Shown in pieces: positions 18,569 to 26,624 of a DNA stretch of 64,000 nucleotides. The notes beneath the pieces are model-generated. The model saw only the letters and a list, made by a program, of their open reading frames with translations, did no database searches and had not been told where the DNA came from. The stretch is from Microbacter margulisiae (GTDB taxonomy: Bacteria > Bacteroidota > Bacteroidia > Bacteroidales > Paludibacteraceae). The position numbers and the translations under genes were made by a program. Position 1 is the first letter of the stretch; every line of letters starts with the position of its first letter. Location: NCBI RefSeq assembly GCF_014192515.1, contig NZ_JACHYB010000002.1, positions 992,001-1,056,000 on the forward strand, given 5' to 3'.

Positions 18569-18840
18569 ATGAACAAAGGAGAATTGGTGAGCGCTATCGC
18601 AGCCGAAGCTGGTTTAACAAAAAACGATGCAAAAAAGCATTGGACGCAACTATTAATGCCATTACAGAAGCTTTAAAAAAAGGAGACAAAGTCAGTCTAG
18701 TAGGATTTGGAACTTTTTCAGTTGTACAAAAAGATGCTCGCAACGGAATTAATCCGGCTACAAAAAAACCTATTACAATCGAAGCTAAAAAAGTTGCAAA
18801 ATTTAAATCAGGAGCCGAACTGGCAGAAGCTGTGAAATGA
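18569..18840 (+). CDS. hup: DNA-binding protein HU, split by a -1 frameshift
   Basis: Translation from ATG 18569 gives a normal HU N-terminus (MNKGELVSAIAAEAGLTKND) but in the zero frame stops after 35 residues (TAA 18674-18676). The rest of HU (LDATINAITEALKKGDKVSL onward) continues in the -1 frame to 18840. The switch falls on GCA-AAA-AAG, i.e. the heptamer A-AAA-AAG at 18631-18637; a -1 slip there restores DAKKALDATINAIT and a 90-residue protein, the usual HU length. Promoter and terminator are both intact. It is either a one-base deletion in an A run, an assembly error, or recoding. HU bends and compacts DNA as a dimer. Confidence 0.85.
18631..18637 (+). promoter_or_regulatory. A-AAA-AAG slippery heptamer in the HU gene
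   Basis: The zero-frame phasing (GCA AAA AAG) is the one needed for -1 slippage, as in E. coli dnaX. Only a weak downstream pairing (GCATT 18637-18641 with AATGC 18655-18659) is visible, and no upstream Shine-Dalgarno-like stimulator. Confidence 0.4.
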
Positions 18841-18861
18841 ATCTTATGTTGTACGTTTTTT

Positions 18862-18898
18862 AAAAGGCTGTCTGATATTCATCAACAGCCTTTTTCGT
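18862..18898 (+). terminator. Terminator between HU and trkA
   Basis: Perfect 10-bp stem AAAAGGCTGT (18862-18871) / ACAGCCTTTT (18885-18894) with T run. It sits between convergent genes and may also act on the minus strand. Confidence 0.85.
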
Positions 18899-18905
18899 TA
18901 TTTGC

Positions 18906-20249
18906 CTATGCTTGTTGAAAAAAAGTTTCTAAACTTGGCATTGCTGAAATCATGCAAAAAATAATCACATGGTCATCTGGCTGAATAATTGTATTTCCAT
19001 TCACAATAATCCCCTGCCCATTACGGATTAGCGCCCCAATATTTACATTTTCAGGCAGATGCAAATTTTTAACCTCGGTATGCGTAAATCGTGATCCTTC
19101 TCGTTTGGCAATGAATTCCACCACAACAGCCTCAACGTTGGTTAAACATTTTACATTTGAAACTTTTGCGTTAATTGTATATTGATAGATTGTACTGGCC
19201 GACAAAAGTTTCTTATTTAAGATAGCTCCAACATCCAGACTTTCAGCCATTGGAATATATTCCATATTTTCTACTTCGGCAATAGTCTTCTTAATACCAA
19301 ACCGTTTGGCAACCGAGCAAGCCAAAATGTTAGTTTCAGAATTATCCGTCAAAGCCACAAAAGCGTTCATGTCCTCAATGTCTTCCTCCTTAAGCAATTC
19401 GACATCACGCCCATCCCCATTGATAACCAATACATTGTTTAATTTTTCGCCTAAACTATGTGCTTTGTCTTTATCAATTTCAAACAATTTCACACGCATA
19501 TCATCAGGAATACATTCGGCAATTCGTTCGGCAATCCTGCTTCCACCCATGATCATGATATTGTTGACTTCATATAGCCGTTTACCTGCCTCTTCTCGGA
19601 CGAAATCCAAATTATCAGGTGTTGTAATAAAATAAACAAGATCTCCGCTTAAAACCTCATCACTCCCTTTGGGAATAATCGTCTCATTGTTGCGTTTGAT
19701 AGCTACAATACGATATCGGGAATGGTCAAAATACCCGGAATTAAACGGTTTGTGCAGAACATTGGCATGGTCACGAATCTTGATACCTCCTAGCACCATA
19801 ATATCTTTTTCAAAGCTCATATATTCACGCAACCAAGTGGCTTTCAAAGCATGAACCACTTCCATCGCGGCTAGCATTTCTGGATAAATCATTGATGAAA
19901 TGCCCATGTCTGCAAACATTTCCCTATAGTCCTGCAACAAATATTCACTATTATCAATACGGGCAATCGTTTTTCTTGCCCCCAGTTTCGCGGCCAAAAA
20001 ACATGCTGTCATGTTTTCCGATTCATAAGGTGTCACTGCAATAAATAGGTCGGCATTTTCTACACCAGCTTCTTTTAAACAATGGATAGAAGCAGGAGCT
20101 CCGGTCACAGTTTCAATATGAAGCGTTGCTTTCAGCTGCAACAACTTTAATCCATCTTCATCTAAAAGAATAATTTGTTGCCCTTCCTTGGAAAGCATTT
20201 TTGCCAGGTGCGACCCTGTCTCCCCGGCGCCCGCAATAATAATTTTCAT
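18906..20249 (-). CDS. trkA: Trk potassium uptake system NAD-binding protein TrkA
   Basis: A 447-residue peripheral membrane protein with two RCK units: Rossmann domains starting IIIAGAGETGSHLAKML and IMIMGGSRIAERIAE, each followed by a TrkA_C ligand-binding domain (around 140-220 and 370-447). It gates the TrkH/TrkG potassium channel in response to nucleotides. No trkH follows: the gene ends against the HU terminator, so the channel subunit must lie elsewhere. A full promoter lies at 20367-20397. Confidence 0.93.
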   Translation of the reverse strand: MKIIIAGAGETGSHLAKMLSKEGQQIILLDEDGLKLLQLKATLHIETVTGAPASIHCLKEAGVENADLFIAVTPYESENMTACFLAAKLGARKTIARIDNSEYLLQDYREMFADMGISSMIYPEMLAAMEVVHALKATWLREYMSFEKDIMVLGGIKIRDHANVLHKPFNSGYFDHSRYRIVAIKRNNETIIPKGSDEVLSGDLVYFITTPDNLDFVREEAGKRLYEVNNIMIMGGSRIAERIAECIPDDMRVKLFEIDKDKAHSLGEKLNNVLVINGDGRDVELLKEEDIEDMNAFVALTDNSETNILACSVAKRFGIKKTIAEVENMEYIPMAESLDVGAILNKKLLSASTIYQYTINAKVSNVKCLTNVEAVVVEFIAKREGSRFTHTEVKNLHLPENVNIGALIRNGQGIIVNGNTIIQPDDHVIIFCMISAMPSLETFFQQA

Positions 20250-20366
20250 CTGTCAAATTGTTATTTAGTGTAACGTGTAACCTGCATTTTCTTAATTAGC
20301 CTCTACAGAATCCATTCCACATTTACTAAATCAATGGTGTGTGTTAGTTCTTTAAATTGATAACTG

Positions 20367-20397
20367 CAAAGATAAACCATTTTCTAACAGCATGCAA
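20367..20397 (-). promoter_or_regulatory. Promoter of trkA
   Basis: Minus strand: TTG (20397-20395), 20-nt spacer, TATCTTTG (20374-20367). Leader about 110 nt. Confidence 0.7.
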
Positions 20398-20466
20398 CTA
20401 TGTCTTGTCCATCATACATACCTGCGTTTGATCAAACAACAATTATTTTAAGCAAAAAGGAAGAAG

Positions 20467-20496
20467 CAAAAAAATAGCTTACAAAAAGTAAGCTAC
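20467..20496 (-). terminator. Terminator of tRNA-Pro
   Basis: Minus strand TAGCTTAC-TTTTT-GTAAGCTA, a perfect 8-bp stem (20475-20495), followed by seven T residues; 8 nt past the tRNA 3' end. Confidence 0.85.
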
Positions 20497-20503
20497 TCAA
20501 TTG

Positions 20504-20578
20504 TCGGGGTAGCGGGATTCGAACCCACGACCCCCTGCTCCCAAAGCAGGTGCGCTAACCGGACTGCGCTACACCCCG
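20504..20578 (-). tRNA. tRNA-Pro (anticodon UGG)
   Basis: The minus strand folds into a full cloverleaf: acceptor CGGGGTG / TACCCCG, D stem GCGC/GCGC, anticodon stem CCTGC/GCAGG with loop TTTGGGA (anticodon TGG), T arm GTGGG-TTCGAAT-CCCGC, discriminator A. CCA is not encoded (ACA follows). Size 75 nt with discriminator. It has its own promoter and terminator. Confidence 0.97.
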
Positions 20579-20620
20579 AAATATACATCAAACAAAAATT
20601 CTTTTTTGTTTTTCGAGCTG

Positions 20621-20649
20621 CAAAGTTACTCTTTTTTTTTATTTCTGCA
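20621..20649 (-). promoter_or_regulatory. Promoter of tRNA-Pro
   Basis: Minus strand: TTG (20649-20647), 18-nt spacer, TAACTTTG (20628-20621). Confidence 0.65.
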
Positions 20650-20705
20650 AATCGTTCCTACCTTTGCAGCGAATAGTTGATTTTTTCGTATAATATCCGT
20701 TATAT

Positions 20706-20813
20706 ATGATTGATTTACTAAAGATTAAACAGGGGCAAAATCTATTGAAAAATATCAGCCTTTGCACAGCAGAACAAAACAGAACGCTGAATAAGCTCAA
20801 ATTAAATCAATAA
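20706..20813 (+). CDS. Possible 35-residue leader peptide upstream of hemW
   Basis: An ATG-initiated frame of 35 codons, MIDLLKIKQGQNLLKNISLC followed by a polar tail, ends TAA two nucleotides before the hemW ATG. A -7-like box TACCTTTG (20659-20666) precedes it. Such spacing would couple translation to hemW, but no family is recognised and chance is possible in a 150-nt leader. Confidence 0.25.
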   Translation: MIDLLKIKQGQNLLKNISLCTAEQNRTLNKLKLNQ

Positions 20814-20815
20814 GT

Positions 20816-21946
20816 ATGAGCTTGGCAGGAATTTATATTCATATTCCATTTTGTAAATCAAAATGCAGCTATTGTGATTTCTATTCTTCAGGTAATACCA
20901 AATTACTGAATCGTATCATCAATGCATTATGCATAGAAATTAGCTCGCGAAAAAGTTATCTCCCCAGCGAAAACATTGAAACAATCTACTTCGGAGGAGG
21001 AACGCCCTCCCTAATGTCATTGTACCATTTGCAACAATTATTTACCACCATAGAATCAACATTTGATCTGTCCTATCTTAAAGAAGTCACTATTGAAGCT
21101 AATCCTGACGATTTATCCGATGAATACCTACAAATGTTAGCCAATCTTCCTTTCAATCGTTTGAGTATTGGAATTCAGTCATTTAACAATAGTGAACTTA
21201 CTTTGCTGAAAAGAAGACATACGGCAAAAGAAGCAAATAATGCGGTAATAAGAGCTAAAAAATATTTCTCGAATATCAGCATTGATCTCATGTTTGGGTT
21301 GCCTTTGCAAACAATAGAATCATGGGATCAAAGCATCCAACAAAGCCTCGCATTGAATGTTCAACACATTTCAGCATATCAACTGACCCTTGAGAAAGGC
21401 ACCAGTTTATACAAAGAATGGGTTAACAATGTAGTTCATCCGGCGTCAGATGAATTGAGTACTGAAATGTACTTTTATCTGGTAGATAACCTTAAAAAGG
21501 CAGGCTTTGAACAATATGAAATTTCAAATTTCGCTATACCAGCATATGAATCAAAACATAATTCTTCATACTGGAAAGGCATACCTTACTTAGGTATCGG
21601 TCCTTCAGCCCATTCCTTCAATGGTACCAGTCGACAATGGAACATCAGCAACAATCTGCGTTATCTCGCAGGTATAGAAAATAATAAACCTGAAATAGAA
21701 ATAGAACAACTTACTGAAAAGGATCATTATAACGAAAAGATTATTACTGCATTGCGAACTAAACAAGGCATCAGCCTTGTAGATTTTGAAAAATGTTTCG
21801 GAAAATTTCTAACGCAACGACTCCTCCAAAATGCGGATAAATATATCTCGGGGAATTTATTGCGTTTGACAGACGAATCTCTTTATATGACCACTTCTGG
21901 ATTTTGGCTCTCTGACGGCATTATGGCCGACCTTATGTTAGATTAA
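20816..21946 (+). CDS. hemW: Radical SAM heme chaperone HemW
   Basis: A 376-residue radical SAM protein. It has IHIPFCKSKCSYCDFYS with the CxxxCxxC cluster motif, YFGGGTPSLMS, VTIEANPDDL, RLSIGIQSFN and the C-terminal HemN_C region beginning about residue 300. The start of the cluster motif (short N-terminus, CDFYS) and the absence of a long N-terminal extension fit HemW, which binds and hands over heme, rather than coproporphyrinogen dehydrogenase HemN. Older annotation calls these oxygen-independent coproporphyrinogen oxidase. Confidence 0.92.
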   Translation: MSLAGIYIHIPFCKSKCSYCDFYSSGNTKLLNRIINALCIEISSRKSYLPSENIETIYFGGGTPSLMSLYHLQQLFTTIESTFDLSYLKEVTIEANPDDLSDEYLQMLANLPFNRLSIGIQSFNNSELTLLKRRHTAKEANNAVIRAKKYFSNISIDLMFGLPLQTIESWDQSIQQSLALNVQHISAYQLTLEKGTSLYKEWVNNVVHPASDELSTEMYFYLVDNLKKAGFEQYEISNFAIPAYESKHNSSYWKGIPYLGIGPSAHSFNGTSRQWNISNNLRYLAGIENNKPEIEIEQLTEKDHYNEKIITALRTKQGISLVDFEKCFGKFLTQRLLQNADKYISGNLLRLTDESLYMTTSGFWLSDGIMADLMLD

Positions 21947-21954
21947 TCCCCTTG

Positions 21955-21984
21955 TTTGAGTTTTTATAAAAACCACTAACTTTG
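21955..21984 (+). promoter_or_regulatory. Promoter of the porE-like gene
   Basis: TTTG (21955-21958), 18-nt spacer, TAACTTTG (21977-21984). Leader about 100 nt. Confidence 0.7.
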
Positions 21985-22094
21985 TACGAATACTGTGAAA
22001 GCTTTTCATCCATTACAACTTATTCGTCATAAAGGATGATAACATATTATAATTCAAACCTTTTATGACTTTTTGCTGATCAATTGCTCCATAC

Positions 22095-24074
22095 ATGAGA
22101 AAATTACTTCAATCGGCTGTCGTTTTTTTGCTACTTTGCATAATGATGCAATCATGCGGAATTGAGGCGCGGTTGAAACATGCCGATAAGAAGTATACCA
22201 TTGGAGAATATTATGCGGCGGGAAAACTATACCAAAGTGTTTATGCGAATGCCAGTTATCAACATCGGCAAATGCGAGCTTACGCAGCTTTTCGGCAAGG
22301 AGAATGCAATAGGCTTGATAATGATCCCCGAAAAGCTGCTAATGCCTATTATGCTGCCATCCGTAGTAAATATGGAAACGATACTGTTTATTTACGTAAT
22401 GCACAGGTAATGGAACAATTAGGAAACTATTCAGCAGCAATCAACAATTATAACGCCTTCTTAAAAAGCCATCCTGCGGATTTACTGGCAAAGTCAGGTG
22501 TAGAAGGATGCCAGCAAGCCGCATTGGAAGCAAAACTTCATCCCAAATTTGAAGTCCAATATGCCGGAGAGTTTAATTCACGGAACAGTTCTGATTATTG
22601 TCCGGTTTTTATGGATACAGAAGGGGATGCGTTGGTATTTACATCCACCCGGCCAGGTAAAACCACACGTAAACCCAGCGCCATAACAGGTTTTCTGCAA
22701 GGAGATTTATATATCTCAGAAAAAAACGTGAACAATCAATGGGAAAAACCACGTCCGATGGAAGGTGGCTTTAACACAGATCTGGATGAAGGCGCAGCTT
22801 CCTTTACCCAAGATGGAAGAACTATTTATTTTACACGATGTCCTGTCGCTAACGGGCAGAACTTGGGAGCTCAGATCTACACAGCTACCCGTTCAGCAGG
22901 AGAATGGACAGAACCACAACCAATTACACTTTTCAAAGATAGCACAATTACTGTTGCTCATCCTGCTATTAGCGCCCATGGTGATACTCTTTATTTTGTT
23001 TCTGATGCGCCGGGTGGTTTTGGTGGGAAAGATATTTGGATGAGTATTCTTCAGAATGGAAAATGGGGAACACCACAAAATTTGGGAGATCAAATCAACA
23101 CCGCCGGAAATGAAATGTTCCCTTACGTTGCAGCCGATGGCTCTCTCTATTTTTCATCCAACGGACATGCAGGGCTTGGCGGTCTGGATATTTATCACGC
23201 GATTAAAACTGCAAATGGTTGGAAGGTAACACACATGCCTCCTCCTATAAATTCTAATGCAGATGATTTTGGTATAACCTTCAAATACAACCAACAGGAA
23301 GGATTTTTTTCTTCCAATAGAGGCAATACAAAAGGCTATGATCATATATGGCGCTTTGACAAGCCTGTCAATGCATATGTCTTAACAGGAACTGTAACTG
23401 ATAATCACCGACAACGATTAGGAGATGCTCTTGTTCGTCTTATAGGAAATGATGGTACCAATGCCAAAATTCGTGTAAAAAAAGATGGCACATATCGCTT
23501 TTCTCTAAGTCCTAACGTCGAATATGTTCTCTTAGCGCTGTGCCGTGGATATTTAAATCAAGCCAATAGGCTATCTACCGAAAAGGTCAAAGAAAGCAAA
23601 AATTATTCACTAAACTTCACATTGATTCCTATCGGAAAGCCTGTAGAACTAGAAAACATATTCTATGATTTTGGGAAATGGACTTTAACTAAAGATTCTG
23701 AAACTGCACTCAATGCACTTGTCAAAATTCTAAAAGACAATCCTAACATCACTATAGAGTTGGACTCACACACCGATCATGTCGGTACTGCGGAATTCAA
23801 TCAAACTCTTTCTGAAAAAAGAGCTCAATCAGTAGTTGATTATTTAATACAGGCAGGTATTTCAGCTGACCGTCTGACAGCGAAAGGATTCGGATTCAGT
23901 CAGCCTGTAACTGTTGATGCTGCATTGGCCAAAAAATATCCGTTCTTAAAAGAAGGAGCAATATTAAACGATGCTTATATCAATACATTAACTCCTAATC
24001 AGCAAAACATTGCAAATCAAATTAATCGACGGACAGAATTTAGGGTAATAAAGACCACATACGGATTGCAGTAA
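22095..24074 (+). CDS. porE: PorE-like OmpA-family lipoprotein of the type IX secretion system
   Basis: A 659-residue lipoprotein (lipobox MQSC, Cys21) with the four-part order described for PorE of Porphyromonas gingivalis. TPR-like helices are at about 25-150. A PD40/WD40-like propeller follows at about 165-430 (repeats such as DALVFTSTRPG, RTIYFTRCP, DTLYFVSDAPGGFGGKDIW, GSLYFSSNGHAGLGGLDIY). A carboxypeptidase-regulatory-like beta domain is at about 435-510, and a C-terminal OmpA domain binds peptidoglycan (ITIELDSHTDHVGT, LSEKRAQSVVDYLI). PorE links the outer-membrane secretion machine to peptidoglycan. The match is by architecture, so a paralog is possible. Confidence 0.82.
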   Translation: MRKLLQSAVVFLLLCIMMQSCGIEARLKHADKKYTIGEYYAAGKLYQSVYANASYQHRQMRAYAAFRQGECNRLDNDPRKAANAYYAAIRSKYGNDTVYLRNAQVMEQLGNYSAAINNYNAFLKSHPADLLAKSGVEGCQQAALEAKLHPKFEVQYAGEFNSRNSSDYCPVFMDTEGDALVFTSTRPGKTTRKPSAITGFLQGDLYISEKNVNNQWEKPRPMEGGFNTDLDEGAASFTQDGRTIYFTRCPVANGQNLGAQIYTATRSAGEWTEPQPITLFKDSTITVAHPAISAHGDTLYFVSDAPGGFGGKDIWMSILQNGKWGTPQNLGDQINTAGNEMFPYVAADGSLYFSSNGHAGLGGLDIYHAIKTANGWKVTHMPPPINSNADDFGITFKYNQQEGFFSSNRGNTKGYDHIWRFDKPVNAYVLTGTVTDNHRQRLGDALVRLIGNDGTNAKIRVKKDGTYRFSLSPNVEYVLLALCRGYLNQANRLSTEKVKESKNYSLNFTLIPIGKPVELENIFYDFGKWTLTKDSETALNALVKILKDNPNITIELDSHTDHVGTAEFNQTLSEKRAQSVVDYLIQAGISADRLTAKGFGFSQPVTVDAALAKKYPFLKEGAILNDAYINTLTPNQQNIANQINRRTEFRVIKTTYGLQ

Positions 24075-24095
24075 ATCATTTATTTATTTTGAACT

Positions 24096-26108
24096 ATGGC
24101 ATTCAGATCACTAACAACGGAAGAAATACAAAAACTCCAAGAGCAAGGCTGTCAGGCTGACCGCTGGGAAAATATAGAAGTAACCGAGGCATTTAATCCT
24201 TCATTTGTACAAAAGGTCAAATTTACGGGACACAATCGTCTTGGTACCTTTCAAACAGAAATAGAAATGCCTGGAGGAATTATTATCCACTCAGGAATTT
24301 ACAACGCTTGGCTGCATAATTGCATTGTAGAAGATAATGTTTTAATTCATACTATTCGGGATTATATTGCTAATTACACCATTGAAAATCACACAATAGT
24401 CTTTGACATCAAATTATTGGCAGTCGAAGGAGAAACGACATTTGGGAATGGTATAGCGGTAGAAGCCATAAGTGAATCAGGTGCCCGTAGCGTAATGATG
24501 TATGATCGCTTATCAGCACAAATTGCCTATATTTTTGCTTTGTACCGACACCGTCCGCAGTTGATCGCTGTTTTAGAAAATCTCATCACACAATACAGCA
24601 ATAATGTGAGAAGTTCACACGGTGTTGTTGCCTCCGGAGCTAAACTATTGCGGTGTGATACGATTATTAATGTTAAAATCGGAGAAGCAGCCCACATCGA
24701 AGGAGTCCGTTTGATGCGGAACGGGAGTGTCAATAGTGCTGAAGATGATCCAGTTTTCATTGGGGACGGATGTCATTTGCAGAATTTCATTATATGCGCC
24801 GGAACTAAAGTCAACAATGCCACCTTGATATCAAACAGTTTTGTAGGACAGGGATGCATTTTCGATAAACATTATTCAGCAGATCAATCGCTTTTCTTTT
24901 CCAATTGTCAGGGGCTTCACGGAGAAGCCTGCTCTATTTTTGCTGGCCCCTTTACTGTGACTCATCATAAATCAACATTATTAATCGCCGGCATGTTTTC
25001 TTTTCTAAATGCGGGCAGTGGATCAAATCAAAGTAATCACCTCTATAAGCTCGGCCCTATACATCAGGGATTAGTGGAAAGAGGCAGTAAAACCGGGAGC
25101 GATTCATATATTCTCTGGCCGGCAAAAGTTGGAGCATTTACGTTTATTTCGGGACGTCACTATTCTCATTGCGATACTTCTGATTTACCATTTTCCTATT
25201 TGATTGAACACAAAGACGAGTCATACCTGTCACCGGCGATCAATTTAAGAAGTATTGGTACCATTCGTGACTCCCAAAAATGGCCCCACCGCGATATGCG
25301 AAGAGGAAAAGATCATTTGGATTGCATTAATTATAACCTGTTGAGTCCATACACAGTTGAACGTATGGTACGGGGAAGAGATTTACTACTTGAGCTTCGT
25401 GAAAAAGATGAAACGTGCGCGTTGTATAAGCATCAGGGGGTTGTGATTGAAGCGCGGATTTTATCACGTGGTATTCGTCTTTATGAAAACGCAATCTGGA
25501 AATTTTTAGGGAACTCCTTGATTACACAGCTGGAGAAAAGCGATATGCCCCTTACACCTCAGGAAATTCAAAGTTGTTTAGCTGCAACAGAGCCCGAGGG
25601 AAGCGGCAAATGGGTGGATATTGCAGGAATGATTTGTCCGATTCAGCCTTTGAATACACTCTTAGATCAGATTGAAAACGACCCCGAAATCACACTGGAA
25701 ACTATTCATCAAACCTTTCGGAAAATTCATCTCAATTATTATCAATATGAATGGACTTGGGCTTCTGACATGCTAACCCGTTGGACGGGAAAGCACCCGG
25801 GGAAATACATGCCCCAGGATGTTATAGATGTTGTCAATAAATGGTTGTCCGCCGTTTTAAACATTGACAAATGGCTATATGAAGATGCGAAAAAAGAGTT
25901 TGTGTTAAGTAAAAAAATTGGTTTTGGAACTGACGGAGATGAAGATGATAAAGAGAAGGACTTCGAAAACGTACGAGGAACAATGCAAACCAATGAATCC
26001 GTTTTAGCCATCAGACGACACATGCAAGAAAAGGAAGCACTTGGAACTAAAATTTTGGATAAGATTTTTGAGGCTAATCCTGAACTTAGTGGAAAAATAG
26101 CAGACTAA
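24096..26108 (+). CDS. DUF4954 family protein with left-handed beta-helix repeats
   Basis: A 670-residue soluble protein. The middle (about 55-370) carries hexapeptide-type turns (FIGDGCHLQNFIICAGTKV, NATLISNSFVGQGCIFD, and ILWPAKVGAFTFISGRHY) typical of left-handed parallel beta-helix sugar-nucleotide acyl- or nucleotidyltransferases, and the C-terminal 250 residues are helical. This matches the Bacteroidota-typical DUF4954 family of unknown activity. It starts 21 nt after the porE-like gene, so the two are likely cotranscribed; a functional link to secretion or the envelope is only inferred. The terminator lies 150 nt downstream. Confidence 0.82.
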   Translation: MAFRSLTTEEIQKLQEQGCQADRWENIEVTEAFNPSFVQKVKFTGHNRLGTFQTEIEMPGGIIIHSGIYNAWLHNCIVEDNVLIHTIRDYIANYTIENHTIVFDIKLLAVEGETTFGNGIAVEAISESGARSVMMYDRLSAQIAYIFALYRHRPQLIAVLENLITQYSNNVRSSHGVVASGAKLLRCDTIINVKIGEAAHIEGVRLMRNGSVNSAEDDPVFIGDGCHLQNFIICAGTKVNNATLISNSFVGQGCIFDKHYSADQSLFFSNCQGLHGEACSIFAGPFTVTHHKSTLLIAGMFSFLNAGSGSNQSNHLYKLGPIHQGLVERGSKTGSDSYILWPAKVGAFTFISGRHYSHCDTSDLPFSYLIEHKDESYLSPAINLRSIGTIRDSQKWPHRDMRRGKDHLDCINYNLLSPYTVERMVRGRDLLLELREKDETCALYKHQGVVIEARILSRGIRLYENAIWKFLGNSLITQLEKSDMPLTPQEIQSCLAATEPEGSGKWVDIAGMICPIQPLNTLLDQIENDPEITLETIHQTFRKIHLNYYQYEWTWASDMLTRWTGKHPGKYMPQDVIDVVNKWLSAVLNIDKWLYEDAKKEFVLSKKIGFGTDGDEDDKEKDFENVRGTMQTNESVLAIRRHMQEKEALGTKILDKIFEANPELSGKIAD

Positions 26109-26624
26109 AGCATTTTTCAGCCAAACACACATACATATTAATTAAATTAATTTAGCCAAACATATTATTATACCTGAAGTGATCTATCTCAGGTAACGTT
26201 GTAGTAAACAAAACAACTCACCATTCCATCAAATTTAAACCATAAAATATACCTGAGCATGAGTGGAAAAATGATTTTCTGCTCATTATTTTTTTATTTG
26301 TGCAAAAAAACAAGAATAATAATTCACTTTTTACGCAGTCAACCTCTTACAAATCAATCCTCATTGCAAAAATGTGTTCTATAACATATTTTTGAACATA
26401 TCGACAGAAGAACAATTCAAGAATAAAATATTTAATTTTGCGCGGTTTTTGCAAAGTCAACATTGCATTTTTTCAATATTATTGTTCATCATGCTTGACA
26501 AAACCTCATGTTATATTTGTTCGTTACAAGCAACTCAAACCATTCAATAAACACATATTAATACACACACTCCATAATATTTAATTTAGCTATATTTTCT
26601 CCATCAAAATAAAAACCAAACAAA
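26109..26624 (+). other. Long AT-rich intergenic region before the ETF operon
   Basis: About 516 bp with no plausible gene. It holds the DUF4954 terminator and two -7-like boxes for the downstream operon (TAATTTTG 26433-26440, TATATTTG 26512-26519), neither with a well-spaced TTG. A 100-190-nt leader is implied. Confidence 0.4.
26259..26298 (+). terminator. Terminator downstream of DUF4954
   Basis: A 28-nt hairpin at 26259-26286: 12-bp stem with two G-T pairs and tetraloop ATGA, then TATTTTTTTA. Confidence 0.75.

Noticed and set aside
20816..21946. HemN, oxygen-independent coproporphyrinogen dehydrogenase
   Set aside because: The short N-terminus before the CxxxCxxC motif and the overall size fit HemW better.
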